Shown: positions 43,001 through 53,328, counted from the stretch's first letter. The stretch is DNA of 64,000 nucleotides from Pardosa pseudoannulata (GCA_032207245.1 CM063500.1:80883625-80947624), one strand, 5' to 3'. Numbers and translations: made by a program. The notes: generated by a model not told the origin, from the letters alone.

Positions 43001-46000
43001 TTCCATTTTTATAACTATTTTTATTTGTCATTCAGATAACTAGTATCCGTTGAAGGGTGTGAGTGCTGGGATGCCCGCGGAGAAGTCTGAATTGTAATTG
43101 GAGAAGGTATTTGTCATTTCTCTTATGTTTATTTTCTTTAGTATTTTTGTTAAATTTGTTCCATTTTTATAACTATTTTTATTTGTCATTCAGATAACTA
43201 TAGTATCCGTTGAAGGGTGTGAGTGCTGGGATGCCCGCGGAGAAGTCTGAATTGTAATTGGAGAAGGTATTTGTCATTTCTCTTATGTTTATTTTCTTTA
43301 GTATTTTGTTAAATTTGTTCCATTTTTATAACTATTTTTATTTGTCATTCAGATAACTATAGTATCCGTTGAAGGGTGTGAGTGCTGGGATGCCCGCGGA
43401 GAAGTCTGAATTGTAATTGGAGAAGGTATTTGTCATTTCTCTTATGTTTATTTTCTTTAGTATTTTTGTTAAATTTGTTCCATTTTTATAACTATTTTTA
43501 TTTGTCATTCAGATAACTATAGTATCCGTTGAAGGGTGTGAGTGCTGGGATGCCCGCGGAGAAGTCTGAATTGTAATTGGAGAAGGTATTTGTCATTTCT
43601 CTTATGTTTATTTTCTTTAGTATTTTGTTAAATTTGTTCCATTTTTATAACTATTTTTATTTGTCATTCAGATAACTATAGTATCCGTTGAAGGGTGTGA
43701 GTGCTGGGATGCCCGCGGAGAAGTCTGAATTGTAATTGGAGAAGGTATTTGTCATTTCTCTTATGTTTATTTTCTTTAGTATTTTGTTAAATTTGTTCCA
43801 TTTTTATAACTATTTTTATTTGTCATTCAGATAACTATAGTATCCGTTGAAGGGTGTGAGTGCTGGGATGCCCGCGGAGAAGTCTGAATTCTAAATGGAG
43901 AAGGTATTTGTCATTTCTCTTATGTTTATTTTCTTTAGTATTTTTGTTAAATTTGTTCTATTTTTATAACTATTTTTATTTGTCATTCAGATAACTATAG
44001 TATCCGTTGAAGGGTGTGAGTGCTGGGATGCCCGCGGAGAAGTCTGAATTGTAATTGGAGAAGGTATTTGTCATTTCTCTTATGTTTATTTTCTTTAGTA
44101 TTTTGTTAAATTTGTTCCATTTTTATAACTATTTTTATTTGTCATTCAGATAACTATAGTAATCCGTTGAAGGGTGTGAGTGCTGGGATGCCCGCGGAGA
44201 AGTCTGAATTGTAATTGGAGAAGGTATTTGTCATTTCTCTTATGTTTATTTTCTTTAGTATTTTTGTTAAATTTGTTCCATTTTTATAACTATTTTTATT
44301 TGTCATTCAGATAACTATAGTATCCGTTGAAGGGTGTGAGTGCTGGGATGCCCGCGGAGAAGTCTGAATTGTAATTGGAGAAGGTATTTGTCATTTCTCT
44401 TATGTTTATTTTCTTTAGTATTTTTGTTAAATTTGTTCCATTTTTATAACTATTTTTATTTGTCATTCAGATAACTATAGTATCCGTTGAAGGGTGTGAG
44501 TGCTGGGATGCCCGCGGAGAAGTCTGAATTGTAATTGGAGAAGGTATTTGTCATTTCTCTTATGTTTATTTTCTTTAGTATTTTAGTTAAATTTGTTCCA
44601 CTTTTATAACTATTTTTATTTGTCATTCAGATAACTATAGTATCCGTTGAAGGGTGTGAGTGCTGGGATGCCCGCGGAGAAGTCTGAATTGTAATTGGAG
44701 AAGGTATTTGTCATTTCTCTTATGTTTATTTTCTTTAGTATTTTGTTAAATTTGTTCCATTTTTATAACTATTTTTATTTGTCATTCAGATAACTATAGT
44801 ATCCGTTGAAGGGTGTGAGTGCTGGGATGCCCGCGGAGAAGTCTGAATTGTAATTGGAGAAGGTATTTGTCATTTCTCTTATGTTTATTTTCTTTAGTAT
44901 TTTGTTAAATTTGTTCCATTTTTATAACTATTTTTATTTGTCATTCAGATAACTATAGTATCCGTTGAAGGGTGTGAGTGCTGGGATGCCCGCGGAGAAG
45001 TCTGAATTGTAATTGGAGAAGGTATTTGTCATTTCTCTTATGTTTATTTTCTTTAGTATTTTGTTAAATTTGTTCCATTTTTATAACTATTTTTATTTGT
45101 CATTCAGATAACTATAGTATCCGTTGAAGGGTGTGAGTGCTGGGATGCCCGCGGAGAAGTCTGAATTGTAATTGGAGAAGGTATTTGTCATTTCTCTTAT
45201 GTTTATTTTCTTTAGTATTTTTGTTAAATTTGTTCCATTTTTATAACTATTTTTATTTGTCATTCAGATAACTATAGTATCCGTTGAAGGGTGTGAGTGC
45301 TGGGATGCCCGCGGAGAAGTCTGAATTGTAATTGGAGAAGGTATTTGTCATTTCTCTTATGTTTATTTTATTAAGTATTTTAGTTAAATTTGTTCCATTT
45401 TTATATTTATTTTTATTTGTCATTCAGATAACTATAGTATCCGTTGAAGGGTGTGAGTGCTGGGATGCCCGCGGAGAAGTCTGAATTGTAATTGGAGAAG
45501 GTATTTGTCATTTCTCTTATGTTTATTTTCTTTAGTATTTTTGTTAAATTTGTTCCATTTTTATAACTATTTTTATTTGTCATTCAGATAACTATAGTAT
45601 CCGTTGAAGGGTGTGTGTGCTGGGATGCCCGCGGAGAAGTCTGAATTGTAATTGGAGAAAATAGTTGTCATTTCTTTTATGTTTATTTTCTTTAGTATTT
45701 TAGTTAAATTTGTTCCATGTTTATAACTATTTTTATTTGTCATTCAGATAACTATAGTATCCGTTGAAGGGTGTGAGTGCTGGGATGCCCGCGGAGAAGT
45801 CTGAATTGTAATTGGAGAAGGTATTTGTCATTTCTCTTATGTTTATTTTCTTTAGTATTTTTGTTAAATTTGTTCCATTTTTATAACTATTTTTATTTGT
45901 CATTCAGATAACTATAGTATCCGTTGAAGGGTGTGAGTGCTGGGATGCCCGCGGAGAAGTCTGAATTGTAATTGGAGAAGGTATTTGTCATTTCTCTTAT

Positions 46001-46400
46001 GTTTATTTTCTTTAGTATTTTTGTTAAATTTGTTCCATTTTTATAACTATTTTTATTTGTCATTCAGATAACTATAGTATCCGTTGAAGGGTGTGAGTGC
46101 TGGGATGCCCGCGGAGAAGTCTGAATTGTAATTGGAGAAGGTATTTGTCATTTCTCTTATGTTTATTTTCTTTAGTATTTTAGTTAAATTTGTTCCATTT
46201 TTATATTTATTTTTATTTGTCATTCAGACTATAGTATCCGTTGAAGGGTGTGAGTGCTGGGATGCCCGCGGAGAAGTCTGAATTGTAATTGGAGAAGGTA
46301 TTTGTCATTTCTCTTATGTTTATTTTCTTTAGTATTTTGTTAAATTTGTTCCATTTTTATAACTATTTTTATTTGTCATTCAGATAACTATAGTATCCGT
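25091..46400 (+). repeat. 159/160-bp satellite array, right block
   Basis: Regular monomers resume with the same orientation, length classes and landmark motif as the left block. Diagnostic variants recur: GATAACTATACTATCTG near 25176, 27092, 28047 and 40639; TTTTATTAAG at 27183, 42333 and 45366; and GAATTCTAAATGG at about 41650, 41969 and 43886. A group of units carrying ATAACTATATTTATT lies between about 29140 and 29640. Homogeneity is high throughout, which indicates recent unequal exchange or gene-conversion-like turnover. Confidence 0.98.
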
Positions 46401-46500
46401 NNNNNNNNNNNNNNNNNNNNNNNNNNNNNNNNNNNNNNNNNNNNNNNNNNNNNNNNNNNNNNNNNNNNNNNNNNNNNNNNNNNNNNNNNNNNNNNNNNNN
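46401..46500. other. assembly gap (100 N)
   Basis: Exactly 100 N bases between the regular satellite and its diverged edge. The join between array and flank is therefore a scaffold join, and an unknown amount of satellite may be missing. Confidence 0.99.
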
Positions 46501-46660
46501 ATATGTATCCTATGAAGGGTGTGAATGCTGGGATGCCCGCGGGGAAGACTGAATTTTAATTGGAGAATGTAGTTGTCATTTCCGTTATTTTTTTCTTTAT
46601 TATTTTAGTTGAATTTGTTCCATTTATATTACTTTTTTTATTTGTCACACATTCTGGTGT
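46501..46660 (+). repeat. diverged edge monomer of the satellite
   Basis: It keeps the core GTGTGAATGCTGGGATGCCC and the GAATTTTAATTGGAGAA block, then a recognisable but mutated T-rich half that dissolves into unique sequence after TTTGTCACACATTC. Divergence at the array edge is what unequal exchange predicts, because terminal units are homogenised least. A 63-codon open frame starting at 46560 is only the T-rich half running into unique DNA and is not called as a gene. Confidence 0.85.
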
Positions 46661-49208
46661 TTCTGGTTGTTTGCCTTCAGAGATTAATGTATATGAATTT
46701 TTCTTGTCCATATATTTTTCATGTCTTTTAATATTTATTTTTAAATGTTAACTTTAGTTGTTCCATTTGTAAACTAAGTTTGTTTTTAATTCATTTTAAT
46801 CCGGTTGTGTGTCTTACTTCTGGTATGGCTAAGGAGAAATGTGAATATAAAAAAATTCCAGTTGATTGTCTTTTTATTAATACTTTTTTAGAGTGTTAAT
46901 TATATAACTTTTATCTCTAAAACCATTTTATTCATGACTAATTCTTTTTTATTTGTTTTTTATTAATTTTTTGATCTAGGGTTTTGTTGCTGTGGTACCG
47001 CAAATAAATGACAATTTTATAAGATAATTTTTTATGTCTGTTAATTTTTATTTTTAGTGTTTTCTTTAACCTTTTTTATTCTATGAAATTCATTTAATTT
47101 TCTGTTAATATTTATTATTTTCCTATGACATATTTATTATATTTCTGCTGTTATGCTCGTGAAGAAAAGTAGGTATTGAATATTTTATTTATTAGTTTTA
47201 TGTACTACTCCTAAAAATTTTTTTTCTTAGAGTTTTAGATATTTAATGGATGATTTTGATGCTGAAATGTCTGTGATGAAATAATAATATGTAATAGGCC
47301 AATTTCTTTTTTAATGTTACTTCTTATTTCACTTTGGAGTTTTCATTATACTTGGTTTATTAAGACAAATACGTACCAGTTTGCTATGTATATATCGTTT
47401 TCAATAATGAATTATGATTGTAATACTACGAATTATTATTTTACGAATACGAATATCAATTATCAATTTCTATTGAAATTAAGAAATTTTCCCTTACTAA
47501 ATTTACTTCTTTTATTGTTTGTGGTTTAAAAATATTTATTTTTATCTAGAATTTTAGATTTAAAATGTTACAACTGAAGTTTAATGAATATGAGCTCAAA
47601 TAGATCGTCAAAATAGTAATAATTTAGAGTATTACAAGAATTTTTCCTTCATTATTTACGCAAAGAATAATGCATTCTGTCCAAAATTACTTTAGAATAG
47701 ATTTACCAAACCAGTCAAAATGTCAGGATTTGCAATTGCAGTTAAATAAATAATTAAATTTCTGATAAATCTAGTAAAAAACCAATTATATATTAGAATT
47801 TTTTTTAAAATCGTTAAATATATTTGAAAATTCCCAACTAAAAAGTTATTCTTTAAAATTTATTTGACATGATTAAATTTTTGTGACATAGTGTGAAAAA
47901 GACCGGAAAAAGTTTAGTAATTCGTATTTTCTTCTGATTTGTATCATTCTTATATTTCATTTTAACTTCACATATGAAGAATTGGCCTGGAAGTGGCTTG
48001 ATTATCCGTTGCACAATGCTTATCCCATTTGTTTCTTAAAGTTCTGCTCAATAATACCTATGTACCTAAAAGAGTTTAGTGGTTTTAATGAGTTGTATAT
48101 ATAAATATTTTAGATGAAATTTGTACGTTATCAAATGACAACTCAGAGAGTTTTGTTTCAGATGAGAAGAAATGAATTATAGGCTGTGAAACATGTCGAC
48201 CATTTTATATAATTATTTATAATAGTCAAATTTACTACAAACCTTAACTGAAAGAAGCGTTTATTGTGGCAATTACGTAGAGCAGACGATAAACGGCTTT
48301 AGGCATCATAAATTTTCAAGAAGAATCTTATTAATTATAAAGACTAAAAGTGGGGTAACAAGCTAAGATTTATGTTAAATACTGGCTATTTAAATAAAAA
48401 CTAACTTAATAATTATATTTAGTAATGATCATTATTCTACTTAAGACAGATAATGAAGAAGATTATTTTAAACTAGAATCTAGACCACACATATGACGGG
48501 ATCGGTAAAATTTTAAAATTTCAAGACTTGTGAAGTACCCTATGAAGCAAGATAAAAATTGTTTGTTTTTTTGACTGAGAATTATCTGTTACACGCTTAA
48601 AAATTTTATCTTCATACTCCTCTAATGTCTCCTGTACTGTGAATGCAGTTTAGAATCTCGTTGAATTCCTTTAGTCAAACGGTGTGGTTATGTATAAAAA
48701 TCAAATGAACAAACTCCTTAATTTTCAAAGATATATAAATTAAGCTAGATACTTTTTAGTTCGTGAAATAAATCCGTAGAGTTATATGAAAATAATTTTA
48801 TGTTAATACCGGCAATAAAATTTCATTGCAAGAAAAAAATAATTGATGATTAAATTTAAAATTATCGCATATGTACCTAATCTATTATTTAATCCAAATA
48901 TAAAAGAAAATTATTTGCATAATATCTATGTTCAGTGATAAAACGTATAAAAATAATGCAGACGATATTTAAGTAATTTAAAATAAGAAATTAATAATTG
49001 GGGTGATTAAAGTAATGACGTTTTAATGCCAGAAAAAAATGTTATTTTTATCTATTTATTATGTGATAAATTAATAAATTGACTCGCCAGCTCTTAAAAT
49101 GGGGCTTGATATAATGGAATTAAACGCTCAAAAAGGGGGGAAGGGATAGATTTCGAATGTTTTATAGAAAACAGAATTTTTGGCTGTGATATAAAGGATA
49201 TTTATACC
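46661..49208. other. unique AT-rich DNA, no gene seen
   Basis: About 2.5 kb of AT-rich sequence with short runs of A and T and no tandem structure. Open frames are short and of low-complexity composition, for example a 71-codon frame at 47314-47529 rich in Leu, Tyr, Asn and Phe. A short stretch at about 48256-48315 reads VYCGNYVEQTINGF, vaguely like a GIY-YIG motif; it is handled as a weak finding only. Confidence 0.6.
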
Positions 49209-49219
49209 AATTTATTTTA
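49209..49219 (+). repeat. target-site duplication, left, of SINE copy 1
   Basis: AATTTATTTTA occurs here and again at 49398-49408, exactly bracketing the SINE copy. An 11-base perfect direct repeat is the footprint expected from LINE-mediated insertion. The site is AT-rich, so a small chance component exists. Confidence 0.8.
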
Positions 49220-49397
49220 GTCGAAAGATAGCCGATTGGTTAGAGTGTTGGCCTTCGGTATCAAAGTCGTGGGTTCCAATTCCACTGCGGCATGGATGTT
49301 TGTAGCCGTTCGTAATCGGCTTTGAGCTGTAGGTCCCGTTCTCAATATCCTTCATGTTGCAAAAAGTAGACCGTATCACTCCAAACCAAACCAAACT
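49220..49397 (+). mobile_element. tRNA-derived SINE, copy 1 (178 bp)
   Basis: The first ~75 bases are tRNA-like. An A-box-like stretch around GATTGGTTAGAGTGTTGG (about 49234) is followed by a B-box-like GGTTCCAATTC at 49272-49282, close to the consensus GGTTCGANTCC. A tRNA-unrelated body follows, containing GGCATGGATGTTTGTAGCC and GTTGCAAAAAGTAGA, and the copy ends in a CCAAA-rich tail (CCAAACCAAACCAAAC). An 11-bp perfect target-site duplication flanks it. It aligns end to end with the copy at 50126-50305. Pol III internal promoter and LINE-driven insertion are known for this class of element; which LINE supplied the machinery is not visible. A 60-codon minus-strand open frame over it is a shadow. 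Confidence 0.88.
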
Positions 49398-49408
49398 AAT
49401 TTATTTTA
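49398..49408 (+). repeat. target-site duplication, right, of SINE copy 1
   Basis: Second copy of AATTTATTTTA, immediately after the CCAAA-rich tail. Confidence 0.8.
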
Positions 49409-49447
49409 AAATCGGATCGACAGTTTAGAAGATAAACTGAACTTGCT

Positions 49448-49753
49448 TTGAAATTCGCTAACCCTAACTCGTCAAGAATCCAATATGGATATCTCTATCC
49501 ATTCCAGGTCGAACCGCTTCATAAATTCGAGGACAGATGGAGAAATGACTTAGGCTGTTATTATATAGGGTATAATAGGATTCCACATGCAGAAGACGTT
49601 TTACTGAAACACTTACTATCTACGAGATGTTTAAAGAGGAATCGATGGAGAAAACAAGCAGCTGAGCACAAAGTTATAGATTTTAACATGAAAAGGATAA
49701 CAAACCCTAATTGTAAATGTACGAGATCTGATGAATACGGCCCTAGAATATAA
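49448..49753 (+). other. unexplained 101-codon open frame
   Basis: An open stretch of 101 codons in AT-rich DNA with no ATG near its start; the first possible initiation is TTG, which is not expected in a nuclear animal gene. The predicted product is mixed and charged (with WRKQAAEHKV and NCKCTRSDEYGPRI near the end) rather than the Phe/Ile/Asn-rich product typical of chance frames here. I recognise no domain. It could be a remnant of a coding exon or transposon, or chance. No matching splice signals or neighbours support a gene. Confidence 0.2.
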
Positions 49754-50039
49754 AAGATTTATTTGGATTTCTTGGCTTAAAACTTACTGATTAAACATCA
49801 AGAATAGAATACATCGAAATGACTATTTGAAGAGCAGTTCGTTGCACTGAACGCAGTGATACGTCAGCTAATGCAGTTAATTTTCTTTGAAATTCTCTTT
49901 GTCAGCTGAAATTGGATTTTCAGTGAGCTTTGTAGAGGATATCATTTAATTTGTTCTAGATGCTCTCCAAATCTAAAGCTAGATTTTATTGAAGAACAGA
50001 GTTGAGTAGTTAACTGTTTATTAAGTAAGATATGTGTAT
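49754..50039. other. unique AT-rich DNA, nothing recognised
   Basis: Spacer between the unexplained open frame and the 230-bp minisatellite. No repeat or coding signal seen. Confidence 0.5.
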
Positions 50040-50125
50040 AATTTTATTTAGGTTGTCCTCTATGATGTCCCAATTGTAAAATCAAATTTCACCACATGAA
50101 AGTATACTTTTCTTTTTTAGGGACA
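50040..50125 (+). repeat. partial first unit of the 230-bp minisatellite
   Basis: ATTTTATTTAGGTTGTCCTC through CTTTTTTAGGGACA matches the 3' part of the repeat unit that recurs downstream. The unit is split here by the SINE at 50126-50305; after removing the SINE and one TSD copy it continues directly into the main array. Confidence 0.88.
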
Positions 50126-50305
50126 GCCGAATGATGGGCGATTGGTTAGGGTGCTGGCGTTCGGAGCCGGAATTCTTAGATTCGAATCCCGCTATGGCAT
50201 GGATGTTCGTAGCCTTTCGGAATCGGCTTTAAGCAGTAGGTCCCGGTCTCGTTAGCCTTCGTGTTGCAAAAGGTAGATTGTAGAGCTCCAAACCCAAACC
50301 AAACA
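50126..50305 (+). mobile_element. tRNA-derived SINE, copy 2 (180 bp), inside minisatellite
   Basis: Same family as 49220-49397. It has an A-box-like GATTGGTTAGGGTGCTGG region, a B-box GATTCGAATCC at 50179-50189 that is closer to consensus than in copy 1, the shared body (GGCATGGATGTTCGTAGCC; GTTGCAAAAGGTAGA) and a CCAAA-type tail. A perfect 12-bp target-site duplication TTTTTAGGGACA flanks it at 50114-50125 and 50306-50317. Because that 12-mer is part of the 230-bp minisatellite unit, the insertion clearly post-dates the unit into which it jumped. By eye the two copies share about three quarters of their bases, so they are not very recent. Confidence 0.92.
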
Positions 50306-51850
50306 TTTTTAGGGACAAGTAATAATAATATTTCTTGGAAATTTTATATTTTTAAATGATTTTGCTTATTTGGAGAAAATATAAATTATCCTCAATAAAG
50401 AATATTAAAAATTTACAAATAACTATTATTTGTAATTTTGTTATTTTGAACGACATTTTAGAATTTTATTTAGTTTGTTCTCTAAGATATCTCAATTGTA
50501 GAAATAAATTTCACCACTTGAATGTATACTTTTCCTTTTTAGGGATAAGTAATAACAATGTTTCTCGGAAATTTTATATTTTTAAATGATTTTGCTTATT
50601 TGGAGAAAATATAAATTATCTTCAATAAAGAATACTAAAAATTTACAAATAACTATTATTTGTAATTTTGTTATTTTGAACGACATTTTAGAATTTTATT
50701 TAGTTTGTTCTCTAAGATATCTCAATTGTAGAAATAAATTTCACCGCATGAATGTATACTTTTCCTTTTTAGGGACAAGTAATAACAATATTTCTCGGAA
50801 ATTTTATATTTTTAAACGATTTTCTTTTTTTGTAGAAGATATAAATTATCCTCAAAAAGAACACTAAAAATTCACAAATAACTATTATTTGTAATTTTGT
50901 TATTTTGAACGACATTTTAGAATTTTATTTAGTTTGTTCTCTAAGCTGTCCCAATTGTAGAAATAAATTTCACCACCTAAATGTATACTTTTCCCTTTTA
51001 GGGACAAGTAATAACAATATTTCTCGGAAATTTTATATTTTTAAACGATTTTTGTTATTTGGAGGAGATATAAATTATCTTCAATAAAGAATACTAAAAA
51101 TTTACAAATAAGTATTATTTGTAATCTTGTTATTTTGAACGAAATTTTAGAATTTTATTTAGTTTGTTGTCTAAGCTGTCCCAATTGTAGAAATAAATTT
51201 CACCACATGAATGTATACTTTTCCTTTTTAGGGACAAGTAATAACAATGTTTCTCGGAAATTTTATATTTTTAAACGATTTTGCTTAGTTGGAGAAGATA
51301 TAAATTATCCTCAATAAAGAATACTAAAAATTTACAAATAAGTATTATTTGTAATATTGTTATTTTGAACGACATTTTAGAATTTTATTTAGTTTGTTCT
51401 CTAAGCTGTTCCAATTGTATAAATAAATTTCACCACCTAAATGTATACTTTTCCCTTTTAGGGACAAGTAATAACAATGTTTCTCGGAAATTTTATATTT
51501 TTAAACGATTTTCTTTTTTTGTAGAAGATATAATTTATCCTCTAAAAACAATACTAAATATTACAAATAAATATTATTTGTAATCTTGTTATTTTGAACG
51601 AAATTTTAGAATTTTATTTAGTTTGTTGTCTAAGCTGTCCCAATTGTAGAAATAAAATTTCACCACATGAATGTATACTTTTCCTTTTTAGGGACAAGAT
51701 AATAACAATGTTTCTCGGAAATTTTATATTTTTAAATGATTTTGCTTATTTGGAGAAGATATAAATTACTTTAATAAACAATACTAAATATTTACAAATA
51801 AATAATATTTCTAATTTTGTTATTTTGAACGAAATTTTAGAATTTATCGA
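50306..51850 (+). repeat. 230-bp minisatellite, ~6.7 further units
   Basis: The junction AGGGACAAGT recurs at 50311, 50541 (as AGGGATAAGT), 50771, 51000, 51230, 51460 and 51690 (AGGGACAAGA), a 229-230 base period. Together with the split unit upstream the array is about 7 units. Units differ by scattered substitutions and small indels. Open frames of 60-100 codons within it repeat the same translated pattern and are artefacts of the tandem array. Each unit contains a pyrimidine tract ending in TTTTCCTTTTTAG that resembles a splice acceptor. The last unit decays after about 51845. Confidence 0.96.
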
Positions 51851-52714
51851 TTAATGTACTTTTTTAGAAGGTAAGCTAATTAACTTAATGATATATAATT
51901 TTTTGCTACTCTTTCGTCTATATTTTTTAATTTAAAATTTATATTTTTAAATTATATTTTTCACAGTGTAATATATAAATTTTCTCAAAAAAAGAAATGT
52001 GGGCTTATTTGGAGACAAAGGTGTTGTTTTTTAAACGATGTCTAATTTCTGTTACAGTAGCGAAACAAAATATAAAAGATAATAGAAAGATGATCATTGG
52101 AACCACAATAACATTGGATTTTAACAAATTCTAGATATTTTTAGTGATTGTCTAGCCAGACCAATCCAGTTGGTTGAAGAAATCATGATGATGAATTTGA
52201 ATTGTGGGTTTTGCTTTCTTAGATAAAGACAGAAATAAATTTTTAGAAGTAGTTTACTAGAAACCAGCTAATTTTTTGACCAGTCTTATAAGAGTTTCTT
52301 AGCGATATTTTTATATTTTAGAATTAGCTATACAGTAATTCGGAGGTCGTCTACCAGTCTCTCCATCGGAGAGTGTAAAAAAATCCCATATATATCTCTT
52401 TCTAGATTGATATTCTTGTTTTCTTTTAATTCGATCTTCTAGAATTGATTGTGTACTTTCTTAAGAATTATTTGTTTATCTTTTTTGAGATAGATAAAAT
52501 TTTCTTAGACATATAATTACTAAATTTAACACGAATTATTGTTATTTCTGTCGGTTATAAACCATTTCAACAAGACCTTATATTATCTCTAATCTAATTA
52601 TTGTACATATTTTGAACTCTAATTGTATTTTATATAGATGTATAAATTGTGTTTAATATTATAAGAACATGCTTTTCATTTTTTTAGGGATACTTTTCAA
52701 CAGCAATAAAAATT
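51851..52714. other. unique AT-rich DNA, nothing recognised
   Basis: No tandem structure, no credible coding frame and no recognised element between the minisatellite and the TA microsatellite. Confidence 0.55.
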
Positions 52715-52740
52715 TATATATATATTATTTATATATATAT

Positions 52741-52790
<50 letters not shown>
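52715..52790. repeat. (TA)n microsatellite
   Basis: Interrupted TA dinucleotide tract, longest pure run about 52747-52786. It lies just outside the left end of the hAT element. A 76-codon open frame over it is low-complexity artefact. Confidence 0.95.
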
Positions 52791-52792
<2 letters not shown>

Positions 52793-52823
52793 TAATAATA
52801 TATATTAAATATATATTGTATAT

Positions 52824-52838
52824 GTTTCTCAACCTTTT
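52824..52838 (+). repeat. putative left terminal inverted repeat of the hAT element
   Basis: GTTTCTCAACCTTTT resembles the conserved terminus of vertebrate and arthropod hAT elements. The first four expected bases are replaced by TA-rich sequence. Confidence 0.5.
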
Positions 52839-53328
52839 AGTATTCAGAATTTTCAATCATAATTTTCATTTGCCGCGTACAATAAAATGTATACAATAAT
52901 AATGTATTTTGAGCATTATGGCGCTAAATGCATAATTAATTTTAAACTTTGCAAATTAAAAGAATACGGAAATTTATTGACATTTTGCAACACTGATACT
53001 CAGCATTGAAAAAAACAATAATATTTTTTTTTATTGCTCTTGCGTCCGCCATGTCGGGCATTCTCACGGTTTCGCAGAAGTTTCGATTTGTCTGGAATTT
53101 GTCTGGTCAGCTTAAAAGTTAAGTTAGGAGCGTGCGCAGATTGAACAAATGTTTTTCATAGGGAGAAGGAGAAAGTTCTATGACGCCAATTTCAATTCCA
53201 GACAATCTCATTCGAGTCGATCCTTCTTATCGCTATTGAATCTATTCTTAATGTGTATGTTATATATATTTTCGTGTAATTGCAATTCACGGTATTAAAT
53301 ATTCACGGCAGCAGACTTATGCAGAATC

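Noticed and set aside
1..46400. CRISPR array
   Set aside because: The repeats are whole 159/160-bp units with no unique spacers, no cas genes, and eukaryotic mobile elements next to them.
46560..46751. 63-codon frame at the satellite edge
   Set aside because: T-rich low-complexity translation that starts inside a decayed monomer and begins at TTG.
47314..47529. 71-codon frame starting with ATG
   Set aside because: Composition follows AT-richness (Leu, Tyr, Asn, Phe), no recognised domain, no supporting gene signals.
49231..49295. Functional tRNA gene
   Set aside because: The tRNA-like head has A and B boxes but no credible cloverleaf with paired acceptor stem, and it is part of a repeated unit with target-site duplications, so it is a SINE.
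50356..51583. Protein family encoded by tandem 77-100 codon frames
   Set aside because: The frames are successive units of the 230-bp minisatellite translated in shifting frames; 230 is not a multiple of three.
52669..52899. Membrane-like 76-codon frame
   Set aside because: It is the TA microsatellite translated as Ile-Tyr repeats, crossing the hAT element end.
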